Source: Alentia gelatinosa
Taxonomy: Eukaryota > Annelida > Polychaeta > Phyllodocida > Polynoidae
DNA length: 64,000 nt
Direction: 5' to 3'
NCBI GenBank assembly: GCA_950022655.1
Contig: OX465583.1
Coordinates: 31,275,360 to 31,339,359, forward strand
The translations under genes and the position numbers were made by a program. Shown here in pieces: positions 1-11,204 of the stretch; position 1 is the first letter of the stretch, and each line of letters starts with the position of its first letter. The notes beneath the pieces are model-generated. The model did no database searches and was not told where the DNA came from. It saw only the letters and a program-made list of their open reading frames with translations.

Positions 1-344
1 TGTAATGTGGTCTGCTGAAGGCTACACTCAGGTGTGAGAAACATGAAACTACGAAGGCTCAATCTATATGCGGTACTAATTATATTCTAACCGAAGGAAA
101 TCCAATGACATCAACAGTTTCTGCGCCTTGAGTTTCATAGCAAAATCCTGTATTTGTATGAAATGTGAGAGAAAGGCAAAACTGTTTTCTAATACTTCTC
201 CTTCTCCCTTTAGATATCAGCCACTCTGCCGCCAAACAACAGTCTTAAAGACAAATAGTGTCCCATTTCATGAGAGGGTTTAACTCACGATTATTTTTCT
301 TGACCATTAAAACGTCATTTCCACATTGTCTCTGAACAATTCGT
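1..344. other. Non-coding, nothing recognised
   Basis: AT-rich DNA with no supported exon, RNA gene or repeat. It lies beyond the last exon of gene A that I can support on the minus strand, so it may be intron or downstream flank. Confidence 0.5.
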
Positions 345-730
345 TGCGTTTCCGCCTGACGAATCTAGCCATCGATTCTGACTTTTACCCCCACCCGCCG
401 ACTATTTGACACTTTCAGGGTGCATAATCGTCAAGTGGAAGCGGAGATAGAACTTTCAGGCCGACGACTATTTACGACGTGACGTGCAATCTAGCACCAC
501 CTGGTGAATACGTGCCGATCACTTGTAACCGGTACATATAATCGGTGGCGGGTCGACGACTCCTTCCGTGGCTCAGTCGTTGACTTCGACTTTCGCCAGG
601 TGGAAACAACATGTTTTATTCTGAGGCCGACGATTTTGCACCAAGATTAAATCTCAAGTGCCATCACCCGACGACTAATTCTACCGTTACCTCATAATCG
701 GCGGATATTCAGTCGTCAGGTGGAAATGCC
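345..730. mobile_element. MITE-like element with imperfect terminal inverted repeats
   Basis: The left end (about 346-365, GTTTCCGCCTGACGA) and the reverse complement of the right end (about 711-730, ATTTCCACCTGACGAC) match imperfectly. Related sub-motifs (GTCAAGTGG, CGCCAGGTGGAAAC, CGACGACT) recur inside, as in the subterminal repeats of miniature transposons. There is no coding capacity. The element family is not recognised and no target-site duplication was resolved. Confidence 0.45.
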
Positions 731-800
731 GCATTATGGTGATTTACTGAAAGACCACTTTCCATAATTATTACGCTGACGGCGCGCCATACAGTTCTAC

Positions 801-912
801 CTGTGATACTTGCACTCATTCCAGGTATTCTCTTCATGCTGTGAAGTACCTCACAAAAATATCTGGGTGTGTCTTCACTACATCCAGAAAGCAAATCTAA
901 TGCATAGGAATC
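801..912 (-). CDS. Possible further exon of gene A
   Basis: On the minus strand a TTTGTGTAG acceptor precedes an open 112-nt segment that ends at a GTAGAA donor. It translates as 37 residues containing LLSGCSEDTPRYFCEVLHSM. It starts in phase 0 and ends in phase 1. Exon 3 of gene A ends in phase 1, so at least one unseen exon between 913 and 6042 would be needed to join them. The splice sites are ordinary rather than strong, so this could be chance. Confidence 0.3.
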
Positions 913-1947
913 CTACACAAATCCAGGGTAGGATAAATAGATACGCAAAACTTAACTATCTTCGGCTACTAGCGCCCTTCTGTTAATGCTCACATACTTC
1001 CTTAAACAGTGAAATTTCTTATTATCTATGGCGTTAGAACCGGTACAAAATGGCAAATTGTGCACTAACTCCTTACTGCATTGCGAACTTTACCCAATTG
1101 TTCTTAGTACTCTTTCTCGCTGTTTTAGATTAGCCCTAAAATCAAAAGACAGGGTGCACTGAGACTATTGAAAATGGGAAATTGTGAAGGTCATGTTCCC
1201 CTCAATTGTCATATACATTTTCTTGAAAGGAGAGCCATCCAGCAAGTGCAACTGTTAGTGCTTGAAACGGCACATAGCCTAAGCTGATTTCCCAGCAACG
1301 CACTCCGCTAGAAGGATCATCGGGAATTCAAGGGTATTCTGTTCGAACGGCGTCGGGAGGTAATGGAGGCGCCCACATGAGGACGCCTATGTGCCGTATA
1401 GAAAGCAACCCAAGAAAGGACATGAAACGACTTTCAAAATAGACACAAGTTTTATAGTACGTTTATCTCTATTTCCCTAACTGTGTTGCCTTCCTGTCTT
1501 ATTTGATCGCTATTGGTAGGTATAAATCAGAACGGAGCTGCAGTTGCTTTCAAGCTCTAAATCCAGAGCAGCAATCAAAGTGCTTAGACCCCTGAGGCCA
1601 AGGGTGCCTGCCTGTTTGTATGTTGGTTACCCTGATTTTTCAAATTTGACAATAGTTAATATGAATTTAATTTCTAATACAACAATACGAAGTATAGTTG
1701 ACACTCAGACTCGTGAGGAGCGCACTATATCGGCAGACTTAGTAGAAGTACAGTCAATAGGTTATAGCCACATTAATCACTCCTGAATTCGAGGTTAATG
1801 TGTAAGGTTAATGGTCTCCATACAGACAAGTTATTACTTGAGCTGCTCGATAGCGAGCACCTGAATAAACAGAGGAGTTAATCCTCGTAATCACGTCCGG
1901 GATTTACCCTCCATCTCCAGTGAATGCCACTCCCCTTGGAGGACTAC
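913..1947. other. Non-coding stretch, nothing recognised
   Basis: Presumed intron of gene A or flank. No exon, RNA gene or repeat could be supported on either strand. Confidence 0.4.
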
Positions 1948-2235
1948 AGTGGTAATAAGCATTCAGAATACTGTGTCCAAAACATCCGCGTAGCTTAGAG
2001 TGAGTGAAGAAGTAATAAAGCAGTTAACAGGTCAGGATGACATGGTATAAAGCCTTAATGTATCCTGGTGGATACCTTATCCTGGTGGTTACCTTGGGTT
2101 TTTATACCACGGTGGTAAATAGCATTCAGAATATTGTGTCTAAAACATCCGCGTAGCTTAGAGTGAGTGAAGAAGTAATGAAGCCGTTAACAGGTCAGGA
2201 GGACATGGTATAAAGCCCTAAGGTATCCTGGTGGG
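1948..2235. repeat. Diverged tandem duplication, offset about 163 bp
   Basis: A segment of about 125 bp beginning near 1950 recurs near 2113. Both copies contain AAAACATCCGCGTAGCTTAG and a GGTATCCTGGTGG-like end, with scattered substitutions. GGTGGATACC / GGTGGTTACC motifs lie between them. It is a two-copy duplication in non-coding DNA. Confidence 0.75.
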
Positions 2236-4215
2236 TTGGTTGATGATGTTTAACGCCATAGCAAGAGCCACCCTCATCTCACAGCGTGATTGAATATATG
2301 AGCCGCGGCTGATAGACCCGCATTAACACAGCAGTTTAGCTGGGATTCTAACCATGGAACCGGATCCACAGTCCAACTAGCTACCCAGATATATCCAGCT
2401 GCCTTAGGAATCCTTGTGATGTGTTTGTACCAACTACTACAATTTCTGATTAAAAAGCTTTACTTTCAATGATACGTAGAAACACCCCTAAAATGATTTA
2501 CCAGAGTACATTGTACTCCCTTCTTCTTCTTGTAAAGCAGTGCGAGGGGAAGATATTCCTTATTATTTAACCAACTACCAGGCTCTGAGTTAACCCTATC
2601 CCAGGTGGCCGTTTTTCATATGCTATACCTTTATAATACATGTTTATACTAACGTGTCTCTACATTATCTATATTCTCTAACCGATTCAACAGGCTGCAA
2701 TGGTGCTCTCGAAAGAGAATTGCTGACCACTTTTGATCGCATATTGCCAGTCTCTTGGAATGTTCACTAAAGGAAGAAACATGTTGGAATTATAAGGTAG
2801 GGAGTTTAAATCCTGTCTGTCTATTGACCTTTATGGCATAGGCCGAAAGTGCTATAGTCCATCCTTCCGTCCTGCCAATATCATTCTGGATGTAGCTACG
2901 CAATACGTCTACCGTAGCTTTAATGATCTGGCCATATCACCAGCACAACACAAAGTAATCCAGTTGTCTCATGCACATCTATAACAACGTCTGCAAGTCT
3001 GCTGGGGTGAGTTAAAAAAACAATGTTTTGTCCAGTTTGGGCTAACCTGATAGGTAAAACAAACCTAGGTTATAAGACACTAACAAGGAAGAGACATGCT
3101 ACCTGATAACATGTGGAACTTGTTAGGAGTTTTTGTCTTTTCTCCTGGACGAGAAAACATCAACAAAACGTTAGATATATAACACTCTGTTTACATTGAC
3201 AACCGGAGATGCACCTGGAAGCACCGGGGATGGGACTGAGTCATGGGAGAGTTCACGAAACGCTTCAAAATACGCATTTCTAACGTCCTTAGGGTCATCT
3301 ATAGCCTGAAGATGACTAGTCGGCAATAGTTATATTGAGTAAATCAGAATTCTGTAATATTGTAGTTTTGAGGGAAACATCAGTGTGTAGATATCCCTTT
3401 TAGTCACAACCAGAATCTAGGATCGGTTGGTACACAGAGAGTCGGAAAGCCACACCAGCATATGTTTTCCACAAGCAGTGTTCAGTTGTGAGATGAACAT
3501 TGTAGTGTTCTCATGCATGTTAAGGTATCATATCATTCCGTTTGTGTTGTATTGAATACTGCTGTTCCGAAATCCGTGTGTCAGTGGCTATCCCCGCTGG
3601 AGAAAACAAGGTCACTAGAGTTCTAACTAAGCTCTGCAATATTGATGTTTTTCGCAACATTTGAATATTGAATTACGTAGAACACAACAAACATGGGTCT
3701 CATTTTGAACTCTTGGGCTAACAGCAACACAACCAAAACATAGACCATACATTTTCTGTACTGCGGGTGACATCTATACATCCGTTGTTGTTTGGAGGGG
3801 TAGACTTCTTTGGGTTTTCTTATACTGAAAAACCTTTTGTATCAAACAAAGGCACATATGGGATCTCCCACAAGTTTTGGCAATATTTGCATTTCACTAA
3901 GCTTCATTTAACATTAGGGTATAGGATATTTCATATTGTAATACGTACTCTTCATAAGCAGCCTAGTTATAGAAACACATGATAAATGATAAGGATAGTA
4001 ACTATAGGGTTTGGGTTTACGGTGTATATTCAGTATTCATCTCTTGAGATGAATTCTTTGGTACATATTTTACTTTGTCTTTCTGCATATAGCTGTATTT
4101 CATTACATTATTGGCCCATTCATTAGTTAGAAGGTGCATTGAAGGATAGACTAGGGATCAATGCGACATGAATCTGCACTCTACGCTTTTAGGGGTTATA
4201 GGCAATAACTATTGT
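2236..4215. other. Non-coding stretch, nothing recognised
   Basis: AT-rich and presumed intronic. Short chance ORFs are present but show no family resemblance and no convincing splice context. Confidence 0.4.
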
Positions 4216-4260
4216 CCTGTATCACCTTGGGTGTATCACCTTGGGTGTATCACCTTGGGG
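4216..4260. repeat. Three copies of a 15-bp tandem repeat
   Basis: The unit TATCACCTTGGGTG is repeated three times, the last copy ending in a G run. It is a simple short minisatellite. Confidence 0.8.
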
Positions 4261-5159
4261 GAAACATAAGATGGATTCTCTTATACAATGGTTCTAAAGC
4301 ATATATATACCTATTTTTACCTGCTCACTAATGTACTAGTTTGGTAACTGATATTGTCCTTTCTTTAGCTCTGCAAAGGTTCAGTATTGCTTCTGGCAGC
4401 AGGATGCTGCATATGTTTTAACTACTTTTTGGTTGTTTCTTTTTCTTTCATTGTGTGTTTGTTTCCTTATTATCTATTTTTCCTTTTTCCACATTTCTAT
4501 CTAATTATCTATTTCTGTAGGGCTCCTTCGTTGTCTTTGTTTTTGGGGCCATGAGGGAGCGTCAGTCGATAATATGCCACTTGAAACAAGAGCCTGATGA
4601 AGATGTATGTTGGGAGCGTTCCAACCAGTACACATAAGAAATTTATACTCCCTTCACCAACGCCTGCTCTAGAGAAACGCCTCTCCATATCTTTTCTTGC
4701 AAGCCGACGGTCAGACTATTAATAGCATTTAGCATATATCTGGTCTTATGTATACGATTGTCAATTTTCTATTTTTAAAAAGACAGAAGCCTCATACGAT
4801 TCAAATAATATAGGGACAATATATAAAAGCTACTCCTGTTGAGTTGTCTTGGCATGTATATATCCAGATAGTTATCAATTCGAGATTTCGTTCTGTGTAG
4901 CATGCTCTGTCATTCCCTACTCAGCTGCCAAGTCGTATTCTGCTTTGGGAAACCTAAGCAATGATATCCAAAATGTAAGTCCCGGCGTCCACCTACTACG
5001 ACACGATAGAAATTTAGACCTACCGATATGGCTACAAAAAGTAAAAATTCGTAGACTTATCGAGAGTGTCCATATCGTAGACAAATATCTAGGCAAGCAT
5101 TGTAATGGGTTCTCCTATCAATAAAAGGTTATCACGGTCCTGATATGCCTCACAATACA

Positions 5160-5710
5160 ATCAGGGCACAATTGCATATCTTGAGGTGTTATTCTTATTT
5201 TTAGACATACGATACACTATAATTCAGGAAATATTGCATCGATAATGTTTACCAGTGCACATAGAACAATAATGTATTTTTTTCAGGCAGTTAAGTTCTG
5301 TTCCAAGTCAAACTAAGAAAGTATTGATTTGAGACACGTAACCGTATCAGAAGTCTCTAAATTTGCAGTGTATACAGGCATATGTATCTTTTATCTATTC
5401 CAAAATTTCATAATTTTCTTATCAGTATCTCACACGATGCTCCCGGTTACCCAATCCCATTTAATCATGATTTAATGTCGTAGAGACTCTATGATACAGG
5501 TTATTCATCTGGACCAAATCATAGACCCCCATTTTTAATCGGGGCCTAATCACAGAGAGGTGATAAACTGCCCCGATGAGAGGTGACCTTCCAACACGAT
5601 TTTGACTTTTCATTGGGAGGTGCATTGTAGGGCACATCGGAGTGTATTGGGAGCTCAGTGGACCCCGGCCCTAATTGCACATCCCATAGATGGCAATATT
5701 TTGTGGAAGC
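5160..5710. repeat. Diverged interspersed repeat, copy 1
   Basis: This segment aligns by eye with 11205-11441 joined to 12854-13245. Shared landmarks in order are TTTCATAATTTTCT, CAGTATCTCACAC, GATGCTCCCG, ACCTTCCAAC and GCTCAGTGGACSCCGG. The copies are diverged, so the family is old. No ORF is conserved between them and the class is not identified. This copy is useful because it is uninterrupted and shows the empty site of the transposon inserted into copy 2. Confidence 0.65.
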
Positions 5711-6042
5711 TTGGACAACTCTACATGAATCATTTATAATTGAATTTCTCATGTATTATATTACCGATAATTTTACTAGGGGCATTCTGTGTTTTCAGAG
5801 TTATACATGCAATTGCATGATACAATTAATCCAGTGGATTGAGGGACAAACGGGGAGCGGTTCCTGAAGTAACGTAAACATATATGTGGAATACCGGAGG
5901 AAAACCTTTTTAAATGTAGAGTCAGTCAGATAACTTTCAGAAAATGGACAGAAGGAAGGGAAAGTTTGGTTATTGGGCCAAATCTTCGCCACCTTGGACA
6001 ATATGCTCCTGTCATCTGACACAAAAAGCATTGGTACCCTAC

Positions 6043-6230
6043 CTTTCTGGATGGTGGAAAAGGCGGGGAAGACCATGGTGGGGTCCAGCAGGTGGAGCTT
6101 CACGAAGAGGATGTTGATGTCACGTCGGGTGATGCGCTCATTGTGTCGACCTTGTCCAGCAGGGTGAAGGAATTTGTGCAGCCACTGGGAGTCTGTCAGC
6201 TTGTCGGCAAGCGCACTTGCCCAGTACCGC
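6043..6230 (-). CDS. Gene A, exon 3 (unidentified protein)
   Basis: The minus strand has a strong acceptor (CACCTGTTCTGCAG) and a GTAGGG donor around 188 nt. The translation begins RYWASALADKLTDSQWLHKF and ends with LLDPTMVFPAFSTIQK. Its first base completes the codon left by exon 2 (AG + G gives Arg), so the splice keeps frame. The composition looks protein-like, with a Trp- and Leu-rich helical pattern, and GC is above the surrounding intron. The exon ends in phase 1. I do not recognise the family. A run beginning MKLHLLDP looks like an ORF start but is internal to this exon. Confidence 0.75.
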
Positions 6231-8337
6231 CTGCAGAACAGGTGAAATGTGCATGCTTGTTATATATGCCCACTGCTTACTTTGCCTGATGATTCAATGC
6301 TGATCTACAGTCAGGTGTACCAACGCAAGATCAGTTAATGGTAATGGGCAATGCAGTGAAAAAGATTCGACACCAACCGACAAAATCAAAATATTTTGAT
6401 TTGATTGGTCGTCCTCAAGGTCTGTCGAATTGTCGGTGCCAAGGTTCAGACAAGTTTCCTATTGTGGGAGTTCCATTGGCCAACTTATGATACTAATAAA
6501 TCTGTGGACATTTCAGTGGACAAAGGATGGACAGGGATCGTTTGCACTCGATTATTTTATATAAGCATTACATAGGAAAGTTAGGACGTTTAAATGCTTA
6601 TTTCATACTTTCCCCACATGGAGTTTATGAATATGATGTTTTATCGTTACGTTGTAGAAAGAGGTTGCTGGGTCAAAGGAATGGCCATTAAATGCTAATT
6701 GGATTTACCTAGGCAGAAAGACAACTAGAGAGCATGCTTATCTAAATGTGTGTTATTGTAAATTGAAGGAAGCTCTGTTTCTCAGGAAATTCTCTTGTTA
6801 CGCCGGAGGCTCCAATACTGTAATTATAAGGCATTACCTTAAAATCCTCCCCAATTGATTATCGACATATTAGTCTCATGATTAACTTATTATGCAATTA
6901 ACATGGCTGATTAGACTTTTACAAGTGGCCGACTTATCAGACAATCACCGGCAATTACACACAGTTCCAAATAGTTCTATATTTCCTCAGGTTATCGTCA
7001 TCATTCAACTATTGAAATCCCCTCACATCTCACTGGCTGTGAGCCTTTTTCTGACAGGGTTAGCTTTTTCACCCGTTTCTTAGCAGTGAGAAGTACCTTA
7101 ACACCCAGGTGAGGTGATGAAATTTGTCATCCATTTTCTTTTTTATAGGTTATAAGTTATTGGTAGTAAGAATTATTTCTGTTTAAAAGATAACAGAACA
7201 TGCAGCTCACCAATCGCCTAATGTAATTCATCTCGACGCAGATGAATAGAGATTATGGATGATCGACCCACATTCCATTATTAGACTGATCACTCCTAAT
7301 TAGATGTTATCCACAACGTCCTAACTTGTTGACGCAACCCCATTAATGTAATCAGTAACAGTTACCCTTGTGTCATCAGGAAGCAATAATGAAACAATGA
7401 CAGTTGGATATGAGGATCCCAGAAACTTGTAGAATACATGAAGAACTTAAAAGGTAAGGATCAACAGTTTTCGATTAGCAATAAATATCAGAACAATACT
7501 TTCACAGAATTAAGCAAATGTGTCTATTACAAATTTAGACTTTAGATCTAGTTTTGGCAAATAGTGAGATATTTCCTAGTCAGGGACTGGTCTGGAACCT
7601 AAGCCCCTGGAACTTCTTGAATTCTGGTATTTCAATAGTATTTTATAGGGACGTCAGTGATATAATAATTCATCCAATGAATCTGCGTCAGATTTCTGAT
7701 CCTTTGATTTTATGACTTAAGAATCGTGAGACCGTAGGAACGTGTCAAGATTTGTGTGCCCCTAGGCCTATAAGTAAAGTATCCATCCCTATTCAGTTCT
7801 CTCTCTCCATTTAGGATAGGCAGGGCCGGTGTAGTGCGATGGTTTGTTAACCTGCGATAACACGTTATTATCGCCCACTAGTATCTGGTGCGCATGCGTG
7901 AACATGCACATTGTTGAAGTCCACGATCGGATATGAAAAATATGCCAAAATTAAGCATATTACCACATATCACAACATGTAATTCTCATGGTGAAATACT
8001 ATTTTTTTCATTTATTTACATTTAAATCACATCAAAATAGTAGTATGTCCAATAGTCCGTGATATCTGAATGGAGGAACGTGTCCAGACACATGTGCGTA
8101 TTGAGCGGGCAATAATAACAGGTTACTGCAGGGTAATAGACTATCGCAGCACACTGGGTACATACTGGCTAGTGTGTCCCATGTGTTATGATATGTGTTA
8201 CAACATACAGAGGGCCGTGCATATCCATTACAACGGCTTAAACATATACAACTTGTACCCTTTTTAGTTTCTAGTAAATATCAGGTGGCACTTCCGGTTC
8301 AGTAATTGCGGTTCTAGGCCTATACTCTATGGCCTCA
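6231..8337. other. Gene A intron, nothing recognised
   Basis: Intronic between exons 3 and 2 of gene A. AT-rich with no supported exon or RNA gene. Confidence 0.5.
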
Positions 8338-8813
8338 TGGATGTAGGGATGTGGGGATGTGGGGATGTAGGTATGTATGGATGTGGGGATGTATGGATTT
8401 GGAGATGTAGGGATATGTGGTTTTGGGGATGTATGGATGTGGGGATATAGGATGTAGGATGTGGGGATGTAGGATGTAGGGAAATGGGGATGTAGGGATG
8501 TAGGATGTATGGATGTATGGATGTGGGGATGTAGGGATGTATGGATGTGGGGATGTGGGAATGTAGGGATGTAGGGATGTAAGGATGTAGGGATGTATGG
8601 ATGTATGGATGTGGGGATGTGGGGATGTAGGGATGTAGGGATGTGGGGATGTAGGGATGTAGGATGTGGGGATGTGGGCATGTATGGATGTGGGGATGTA
8701 GGGATGTGGGAATGTAGGGATGTAAAGATGTGGGGATGTAGGATGTGGGGATGTAGGATATGGGGATGTAGGGATGTGGGGATGTAGGGATGTGGGGATG
8801 TGGAGATCTGCCG
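8338..8813. repeat. Octamer minisatellite, GGATGTNN orientation
   Basis: About 475 bp are built from 8-bp units of the form GGATGTAG, GGATGTGG or GGATGTAT, with a few 7-bp slips. The top strand is almost free of C. The long ORFs seen here on both strands (repeating Thr-Ser-Leu-His-Pro or Met-Trp-Gly-Cys patterns) are a consequence of the repeat and not genes. Confidence 0.95.
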
Positions 8814-8819
8814 CACGTT

Positions 8820-8991
8820 TCATACTTCCATACTTCCATACATCCATACTTCCATACTTCCATACTTCCATACATCCATACATCCATACTTCCATACTTC
8901 CATACTTCCATACTTCCATACTTCCATACTTCCATACATCCATACTTCCATACTTCCATACTTCCATACTTCCATACATCCATACTTCCAA
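8820..8991. repeat. Octamer minisatellite in the opposite orientation
   Basis: Units CATACTTC and CATACATC repeat about 21 times. The reverse complements (GAAGTATG, GATGTATG) belong to the same octamer family as the array to the left. The two arrays therefore form a head-to-head inverted pair around a short hinge (8814-8819 and flanks, containing GATCTGCCGCACG). Confidence 0.95.
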
Positions 8992-10239
8992 GAAATGACA
9001 TACTCTCCAACCATAGATGTCGGTCAGCAACCCACCAAACCACACGGTGAACCTCTTAAAAGTCGGGAGTTTGTGTATTCTGGGAGAGACAGGGGCCAGC
9101 ATAGAGAGACCTCTCCTGTCTTTTTCCGCTATGCTGTCCCAAACTAGGGATACGTCTACAACAGTGAACTGACACACCACCCCAACAGTGACATGCCTTA
9201 TGAAACGAGACATATAGTGGCTATTCCTGCCACTATTGGTGTCACTATTCATGTCACTAACTGGCTAGTGACGTCTATCTAGTGAAACGGGCCCCAGGTT
9301 CACTCTGTCTCTATGTGTGGGGGAAGCTCCAAGGAGATCCAACAGAATTTACACGTTTAATATGTGGTTGGTAATTACTGAAATATAGCATTTTGAAAGA
9401 AAAACTTTAAGTGTAACTTAATCACATAATCTCAGCCCACACTGACAGGAAATGCGCGGGATTCCAGCGTGTGAGGCTGCCACACTAGAGTTGAAGATCG
9501 GGCACTGCAGTAGTTGATAACCAAGGCGGCCGAGTGCTGCATTGTCAGTAATTCTCACGAAGGCGAAATTTGGTGTACAAAGTAACTGAACTTGTTTTAG
9601 GGAAAATAATAAGTGGAATCTTATTCTGTGCTTTTTACAGCATTAAAATCTACTGATTAGTTCGAAAAATACATGTCTACCATTTCCAGATGTACGACGA
9701 CTGGGAGAATTGGCTGGAAATTTAAAGATTTTAATTGGTGTTGGCAAGAAACGCAAGGCAACGTTCCATGGAGAGTTGCAAGCATGAATCCCATCAGTTG
9801 GAATAGATAGTTAACCTATTTGGGCTGGTGGTAGAGGGAATTAAGCGTTGTGATTCTTTCTGATTCTTCCTAACATGTCAAGTTGCCTTTTGAGAGCCCG
9901 CACAGACTGGCATGTTTAGCACAGTTCTACTACGTCACACTTTTTGGGGCTCCTCCACCAACCAGACATGCCCGTATATCTTAATGCGATTTAACACAAT
10001 CTCTTCAGTTGCCTGTTTCAGCTTTGCTTGGGTCTCTGGTGGGATACCCGCTTGATGTCATCGTTTTATTATTATACGTAACAAGGAACCAATGCAGATG
10101 GGTTTTTTTCAAATCGGGAAAATGTCACTGGCTAGTGAGACACATACAGCCGTTCTACCAGTGGGCTTTGGTTTCTACTCATTAGTATCGTCTTCCCAAT
10201 TAGTCCAGGCATGTTTAGAGAGATACTGAAGATACTTAC
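8992..10239. other. Gene A intron with a MITE-end-like motif
   Basis: Intronic. Near 9220-9295 lie several CACTA/TAGTG motifs ending TAGTGAAACGGGCCC. This resembles the terminal motif of the inverted-repeat element at 43.8 kb (TTTCACTAG, then a G/C-rich tip). Only one end could be seen. Nothing else was recognised. Confidence 0.35.
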
Positions 10240-10327
10240 CTGTCAGATTCTATGTAGGCTTTGAATGGAATCATGTGCTCTCTGTCTACTACCAAATCTT
10301 TAAATAGCATTGTGTACAGTGCGAAAC
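10240..10327 (-). CDS. Gene A, exon 2 (unidentified protein)
   Basis: An 88-nt exon on the minus strand with a good acceptor (TATTTTGGTTTCAG) and a consensus donor (GTAAGTATC). Its first two bases complete the codon left open by exon 1 and its last two open the codon completed by exon 3, so all three join in frame. It encodes about 29 residues including FALYTMLFKDLVV and HMIPFKAYIESD. The phase agreement on both sides and the strong splice sites are the main evidence, since the exon is too short to judge by homology. Confidence 0.8.
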
Positions 10328-11204
10328 CTGAAACCAAAATAAAAAAAGTTTAATAAATATTCAAAATGTTTGGCAATATTCACTTACATATAAAGATGAT
10401 ATCTAACCCTATAACCGCAGCATGATGTCTGCAGGTATTCAAAGACGAACTGCAGCATGATGCCTCCAGATATCATGGATAAAATTACGTATAGAATTTG
10501 ATAGCTAGAGAAATAATTACTTGAATTCTATCAGGCTATAAATGGGACTTTGATTTAAAATAGAAAACAGCATGTACCAATGTAAAATATTTCAAATCAT
10601 ATGACATTGTTGTTTAAGAGTTTAAGGTGCCTGTGGTAGGATGGATGCTACTGCATGCACTACCTGCTGTGTCAGGGTAATTGGGTGCTGAAACGAAGGG
10701 GTTATAATCAATCATGATATCGTTGCTCATTACAATATCTTTCACTCACAAACCATTAGTTCACCATGAACACCCTCTCAACAGAAAAGCGCAGTAAAGA
10801 TATAACTGACTGTTCGAGATTTTTTTCAGTGTCTTCGTACCTTTTTCGTTCAAAGGAATCATAGTTATTCAATAAGGCCCGGCGTTCACCTAGGATAAGA
10901 ATGTTCAGAGATATTTTGGTCGGAAATATTCACCGAGTTCAAAGAACAACGTGATTATATCCGATCAAAATATCGAGGAACAGATGGAATTCAGACACGC
11001 TGTCTATTTCTCCTTATTATCATATACCTAGAAATAATTAACTAATTTTTTCAGGAATGAAAGTGGCCACGTGGTACAGAGGGAGGTATGAATATTCTTT
11101 CGTCACTCATTGACGAATGGAATCTGTACTGGTCAGTAAAAGTGAGACATTCGCCCACGTGTATATAATAATATCCCAAATCGTAAACATATCAGGAAGG
11201 TCTG
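10328..11204. other. Gene A intron 1, proximal part
   Basis: AT-rich intron DNA with no recognised feature. It precedes the nested transposon stack that fills the rest of intron 1. Confidence 0.5.

Noticed and set aside
5801..6103. Minus-strand ORF beginning MKLHLLDPTMVF as a gene of its own
   Set aside because: Its first 20 codons are the end of gene A exon 3, and the rest reads past a GTAGGG donor into intron.
8271..9252. ORFs rich in His-Pro-Tyr-Ile-Pro-Thr-Ser or Met-Glu-Val-Trp-Lys-Tyr
   Set aside because: Pure translation of octamer satellite units in both strands; no gene context.
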